The position numbers were made by a program, and so were the translations under genes. DNA of 64,000 nt from Tropicimonas sediminicola. GTDB taxonomy: Bacteria; Pseudomonadota; Alphaproteobacteria; Rhodobacterales; Rhodobacteraceae. How positions within the stretch are numbered: the first letter of the stretch is position 1; the number at the start of each line of letters is the position of its first letter. The notes under the pieces were generated by a model. The model ran no database searches, was not told the origin of the DNA, and saw only the letters and a list, made by a program, of their open reading frames with translations. Positions 61,860-64,000 of the stretch are shown here, in pieces. Where the stretch lies: the NCBI RefSeq assembly GCF_900188335.1, contig NZ_FZOY01000005.1, positions 310,001 through 374,000 on the forward strand, given 5' to 3'.

Positions 61860-61882
61860 GGGGCCGCGCGATGGGCGGCCCC
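61860..61882. terminator. Hairpin between convergent regulator and RTX genes
   Basis: GGGGCCG and CGGCCCC, seven-base perfect arms with a nine-base loop, six bases after the regulator's stop codon. No T-run. Confidence 0.5.
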
Positions 61883-61896
61883 GGCCGGATGCGGTG

Positions 61897-63717
61897 TCAG
61901 AGGAAGTCGAAATCCGAGCGGGACAGGTCGTCGAGCTGGGTGTCGAGCAACGTGATCGTACTCTTGCCGTCGTCGCCCTTGTCGTAGACGACCTTCTTGC
62001 CGACCTGTTCGGCGTTGTTGACGAATTGCCGGAAGCTTTCGGCCTCGCCATTGCCCTTGCGGAAGCGAAGCGTGTCGGTGCCGATCTCGAAATCCGCGAT
62101 GGTGTCGTCGCCGATCGCACCGGAGAAGACGAAGATGTCGGCGCCCGCGTTGCCGGTCATGACGTCGACGCCGCTGCCGCCGCGCAGCATGTCGTCACCC
62201 TTGCCGCCGAACAGCTTGTCGTTGCCGCTGCCGCCGTTGAGGCCGTCGTTGCCGGTCTGGCCCCTCAGCACGTCGCGGGCAACGCCGCCGCCGAGGAAGT
62301 CGTGACCCGAGCCGCCGTAGAGCTTGTCGTTGTTGTCGCCGCCGCGCAGGGTGTCGCGGTTGCGCCCGCCGTAGAGCGTGTCGTTGCCGCCGAGACCGAT
62401 CAGGGTGTCGTTGCCGCCAAGCCCGCGCAGCAGATCGTCGTCATTGGTGCCGACGAACCGGGCGCTCGGCCCCTTGATGTCGAAGAAGGACATGTGGAGC
62501 GTGTCGGTGTCGCCGTCGATCGTCTTGCCGGAGTAGTCGGTGAAGACGACCGCGATCCGGCCGTCCGCCGTCTCGGTGAGCGAGGGAGCCGCCTGTTTGC
62601 CGACGTCGTAGGTGCTGATCTGCTTCCTGTCGACGAAGGTGCCGTCGGCATCGAGCAGGAACAGGTCGACACCGGTGGTGCCGCCCGTGGCATCGTGCAT
62701 CACGACGGCGAGGGCGATCATGCCGTTCGACAGGCCGAGCATGTCGATATCGGCAACGTCATAGGCATAGCCCAGATCGCGGCTGACGATGGTGTTCTGG
62801 AACTCGATCTGGCCGTAGTCGGTGATGATGTCGACATGGACGTCCGAGGTGCCGATTCCGGTCCACTCGGAATAGGCGATGGCGAAGCCGCCGCCCTTGA
62901 GCGCGGCCAGTTCCATGTCGCCCTTGCGGGTGTCGGGATCGTTGTAGATCCAGAATTCCAGCGGCTGGTAGACGCCGGGAATGCCGATCGGTGCGCCGAA
63001 GAATTCATCGGTGATGGTGAACACCATGTCATAGTGGCCATCTCCGACGAGCGGGCCGCTCGAGGTGTAGGCGCGGACGATGTTGCCGTTCTCCAGCTGC
63101 ACCATGTCCGGGTTGCCGATGATGTCGAGGTTGTGCCGCGAGGAATCATTGGTGCCCTCGCCGCTGTCGGTGCCATTGGCGTTCAGCGTGTAGAAGTAGG
63201 ATTCGGGCGCGCCCTCGTTGTAATCGACGGCGAACCCGATGCGGTTGTTGGAGAGTGTGACCATCTCGAGCAGCTGCGGATCGTTGTCGGGGTCGTTGCC
63301 CGGCTCGTCGATCACCAGGTCGCGGGTGATGACGCGGCCGCTCGGTTCGCCGTCCGAATCGTAGGTTTTCACGAAGACGTTGTTGTCGTGATCATGGTCG
63401 CCGTAGAGCGCGCGGTGGGTCCAGCCGATCGCGAAGCCGCCGTCGTCGAGCGCGACCACCTGGGGGCTGTCCTGGGTGAAGGGCTGCCAGTCGTTCACCT
63501 GGAAGGCGTCGCCGAGGGGCTTGCCCTTGGCATTGAAGATTCGGGCGAAGACCGCACCGTCGACATCGTCGAAATCGTCGGTCGGGCGGCCGAGGGTCTC
63601 GGTCCAGACGACGAGGAGACGGCCGTCGGCCAGCGTGGTGATGTCGGGGGCTTTGCCGGACGGGGTATACCCGACGGACCCGACGAGAACTTCGGAATCG
63701 GAGCGTTTCAACTGCAT
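61897..63717 (-). CDS. Large RTX calcium-binding protein
   Basis: A 606-residue secreted protein with no N-terminal signal. Residues about 1-430 contain repeated beta-strand modules with aspartate-rich motifs (SPQVVALDDGGFAIGWTH, LENGNIVRAY, LKGGGFAIAYSEWTG), similar to the strand-rich repeats of beta-propeller-like surface proteins. Residues about 440-560 hold at least ten RTX nonapeptides (GGNDTLIGLGGNDTLYGG type). The C-terminus ends in hydrophobic DFDFL, a typical type I secretion end. ATG at 63717; an upstream frame is not supported. Function is unknown; adhesion or enzymatic roles are possible. It has no adjacent secretion genes. Confidence 0.85.
   Translation of the reverse strand: MQLKRSDSEVLVGSVGYTPSGKAPDITTLADGRLLVVWTETLGRPTDDFDDVDGAVFARIFNAKGKPLGDAFQVNDWQPFTQDSPQVVALDDGGFAIGWTHRALYGDHDHDNNVFVKTYDSDGEPSGRVITRDLVIDEPGNDPDNDPQLLEMVTLSNNRIGFAVDYNEGAPESYFYTLNANGTDSGEGTNDSSRHNLDIIGNPDMVQLENGNIVRAYTSSGPLVGDGHYDMVFTITDEFFGAPIGIPGVYQPLEFWIYNDPDTRKGDMELAALKGGGFAIAYSEWTGIGTSDVHVDIITDYGQIEFQNTIVSRDLGYAYDVADIDMLGLSNGMIALAVVMHDATGGTTGVDLFLLDADGTFVDRKQISTYDVGKQAAPSLTETADGRIAVVFTDYSGKTIDGDTDTLHMSFFDIKGPSARFVGTNDDDLLRGLGGNDTLIGLGGNDTLYGGRNRDTLRGGDNNDKLYGGSGHDFLGGGVARDVLRGQTGNDGLNGGSGNDKLFGGKGDDMLRGGSGVDVMTGNAGADIFVFSGAIGDDTIADFEIGTDTLRFRKGNGEAESFRQFVNNAEQVGKKVVYDKGDDGKSTITLLDTQLDDLSRSDFDFL
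62130..62470 (-). repeat. RTX nonapeptide coding repeats
   Basis: Tandem 27-base imperfect units (Gly-Gly-x-Gly-x-Asp) inside the large RTX gene. Coding repeats, not CRISPR. Confidence 0.85.
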
Positions 63718-63910
63718 CTGTGCCTCTGCCTTTTGCGTTATGCGATTTTCTTTTTCGAAAGGCGTAGCAGGGGTGATTCGGTCGGTCAACGGAGAGGCTG
63801 TGCCGCGCCGCCGCAGGTGGGATCGGGGTCACGCTTCGGGAATCGGTCGCCGGTCGTTGCGCTCCGGGGGAGGGGCCGTGACGGGGGCCTGGACGGGGGT
63901 GCGGGCGCGC

Positions 63911-63945
63911 AAAAGAAAGAGGCCGCGGAAAATTCCACGGCCTCT
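63911..63945 (-). terminator. Rho-independent terminator of rpmJ
   Basis: AGAGGCCG and CGGCCTCT, eight-base stem with an inner GGAA/TTCC pairing, followed on the minus strand by TTCTTTTG. It lies 25 bases after the rpmJ stop codon. Confidence 0.85.
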
Positions 63946-63969
63946 GATCTCGTCTTCAAGCTGCGCTGA

Positions 63970-64000
63970 TCAGCCCTGGCGGGCCTTGAAGCGGCGCTGG
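63970..64000 (-). CDS. rpmJ: Ribosomal protein L36, 3' end (partial)
   Basis: Ten codons are visible on the minus strand at the right edge: QRRFKARQG and a stop. These are the last residues of bacterial ribosomal protein L36, a 41-residue form in this group. The gene's start lies beyond the window. A strong terminator follows. It is too short for any frame search, so it was found by reading the edge by eye. Confidence 0.85.
   Translation of the reverse strand, partial: QRRFKARQG

Noticed and set aside
61894-63969. 691-codon plus-strand frame opposite the RTX gene
   Set aside because: Its composition is Val/Ala/Gly-rich and mirrors the RTX repeats; no family is recognised, and the minus-strand protein has clear repeats.

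Overview
This 64 kb window is GC-rich chromosomal DNA of an alphaproteobacterium, most likely a member of the Rhodobacteraceae (Roseobacter group). The evidence is the protein content and gene order: a leuS-lptE-holA block with a DUF3576 lipoprotein, a PmbA-inositol phosphatase-DUF4170-Kdo-transferase-like block, a Rhodobacter-type porin, DUF2125, a VPLPA-CTERM protein, and LolA next to FtsK. No rRNA, tRNA, CRISPR array, insertion sequence, phage gene or plasmid function was seen. Coding density is high and most of the window is ordinary core genome.

Layout. 1-3.0 kb (minus): envelope and sulfur housekeeping block ending with PmbA. 3.2-7.2 kb (plus): an HtrA-type periplasmic protease, a PA14/VPLPA-CTERM exported protein and a UbiB-type kinase. 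7.2-13.1 kb: DUF2125 protein, an SDR plus crotonase-fold pair, MscL, an HNH protein, a flavoprotein and a GST. 13.2-17.9 kb (minus): DUF3576-leuS-lptE-holA. 18.1-21.5 kb (plus): major porin with a clear terminator, TPR-sulfotransferase, YggS. 21.5-24.7 kb: an L,D-transpeptidase and RibA divergent from an OmpR-type response regulator, then a structured intergenic region and a small secreted basic protein. 24.8-28.7 kb: exonuclease III, a thioredoxin-TPR/LON-N/Trm112 group and a UbiH-type hydroxylase. 28.8-38.8 kb: amidase, DapC-like aminotransferase, FtsK, an RTX metalloprotease, LolA, a lytic-transglycosylase-like lipoprotein, an AEC transporter and HspQ. 38.8-40.2 kb: a structured 541 bp gap and a two-gene STAS/HATPase partner-switching module. 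40.3-47.4 kb: thiolase, free-methionine-sulfoxide reductase, GFA protein, pseudouridine synthase, aldehyde dehydrogenase, 1-Cys peroxiredoxin, a membrane protein and two convergent paralogous L,D-transpeptidases.

47.5-58.4 kb is the most system-like part. An AMP-forming acyl-CoA ligase, a full HAAT-type ABC transporter (two ATPases, two permeases, one binding protein), a two-TM small protein and a second, divergent AMP-ligase lie together behind one promoter with a perfect TTTGAAC-N4-GTTCAAA palindrome. I infer import coupled to CoA activation of a fatty or aromatic carboxylate, not branched-chain amino acids. A convergent zinc-protease-like gene with a long poly-glycine linker interrupts the row. 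58.4-64 kb holds an inactive caspase-fold protein with peptidoglycan-binding domains, a divergent alanine dehydrogenase/Lrp-type regulator pair, a large RTX protein and the 3' end of rpmJ.

Non-coding signals include several GC-rich hairpins at convergent gene ends, a four-copy intergenic repeat with core GGGTATTT-N-TGCCAGGAAGAAG, and a 118 bp inverted-repeat element between two transporter genes. I did not find a convincing new defence or mobile system. The best leads are the ligase-coupled transporter, the degenerate enzymes (caspase-like, crotonase-like, Kdo-transferase-like, second ligase) and the structured intergenic regions.
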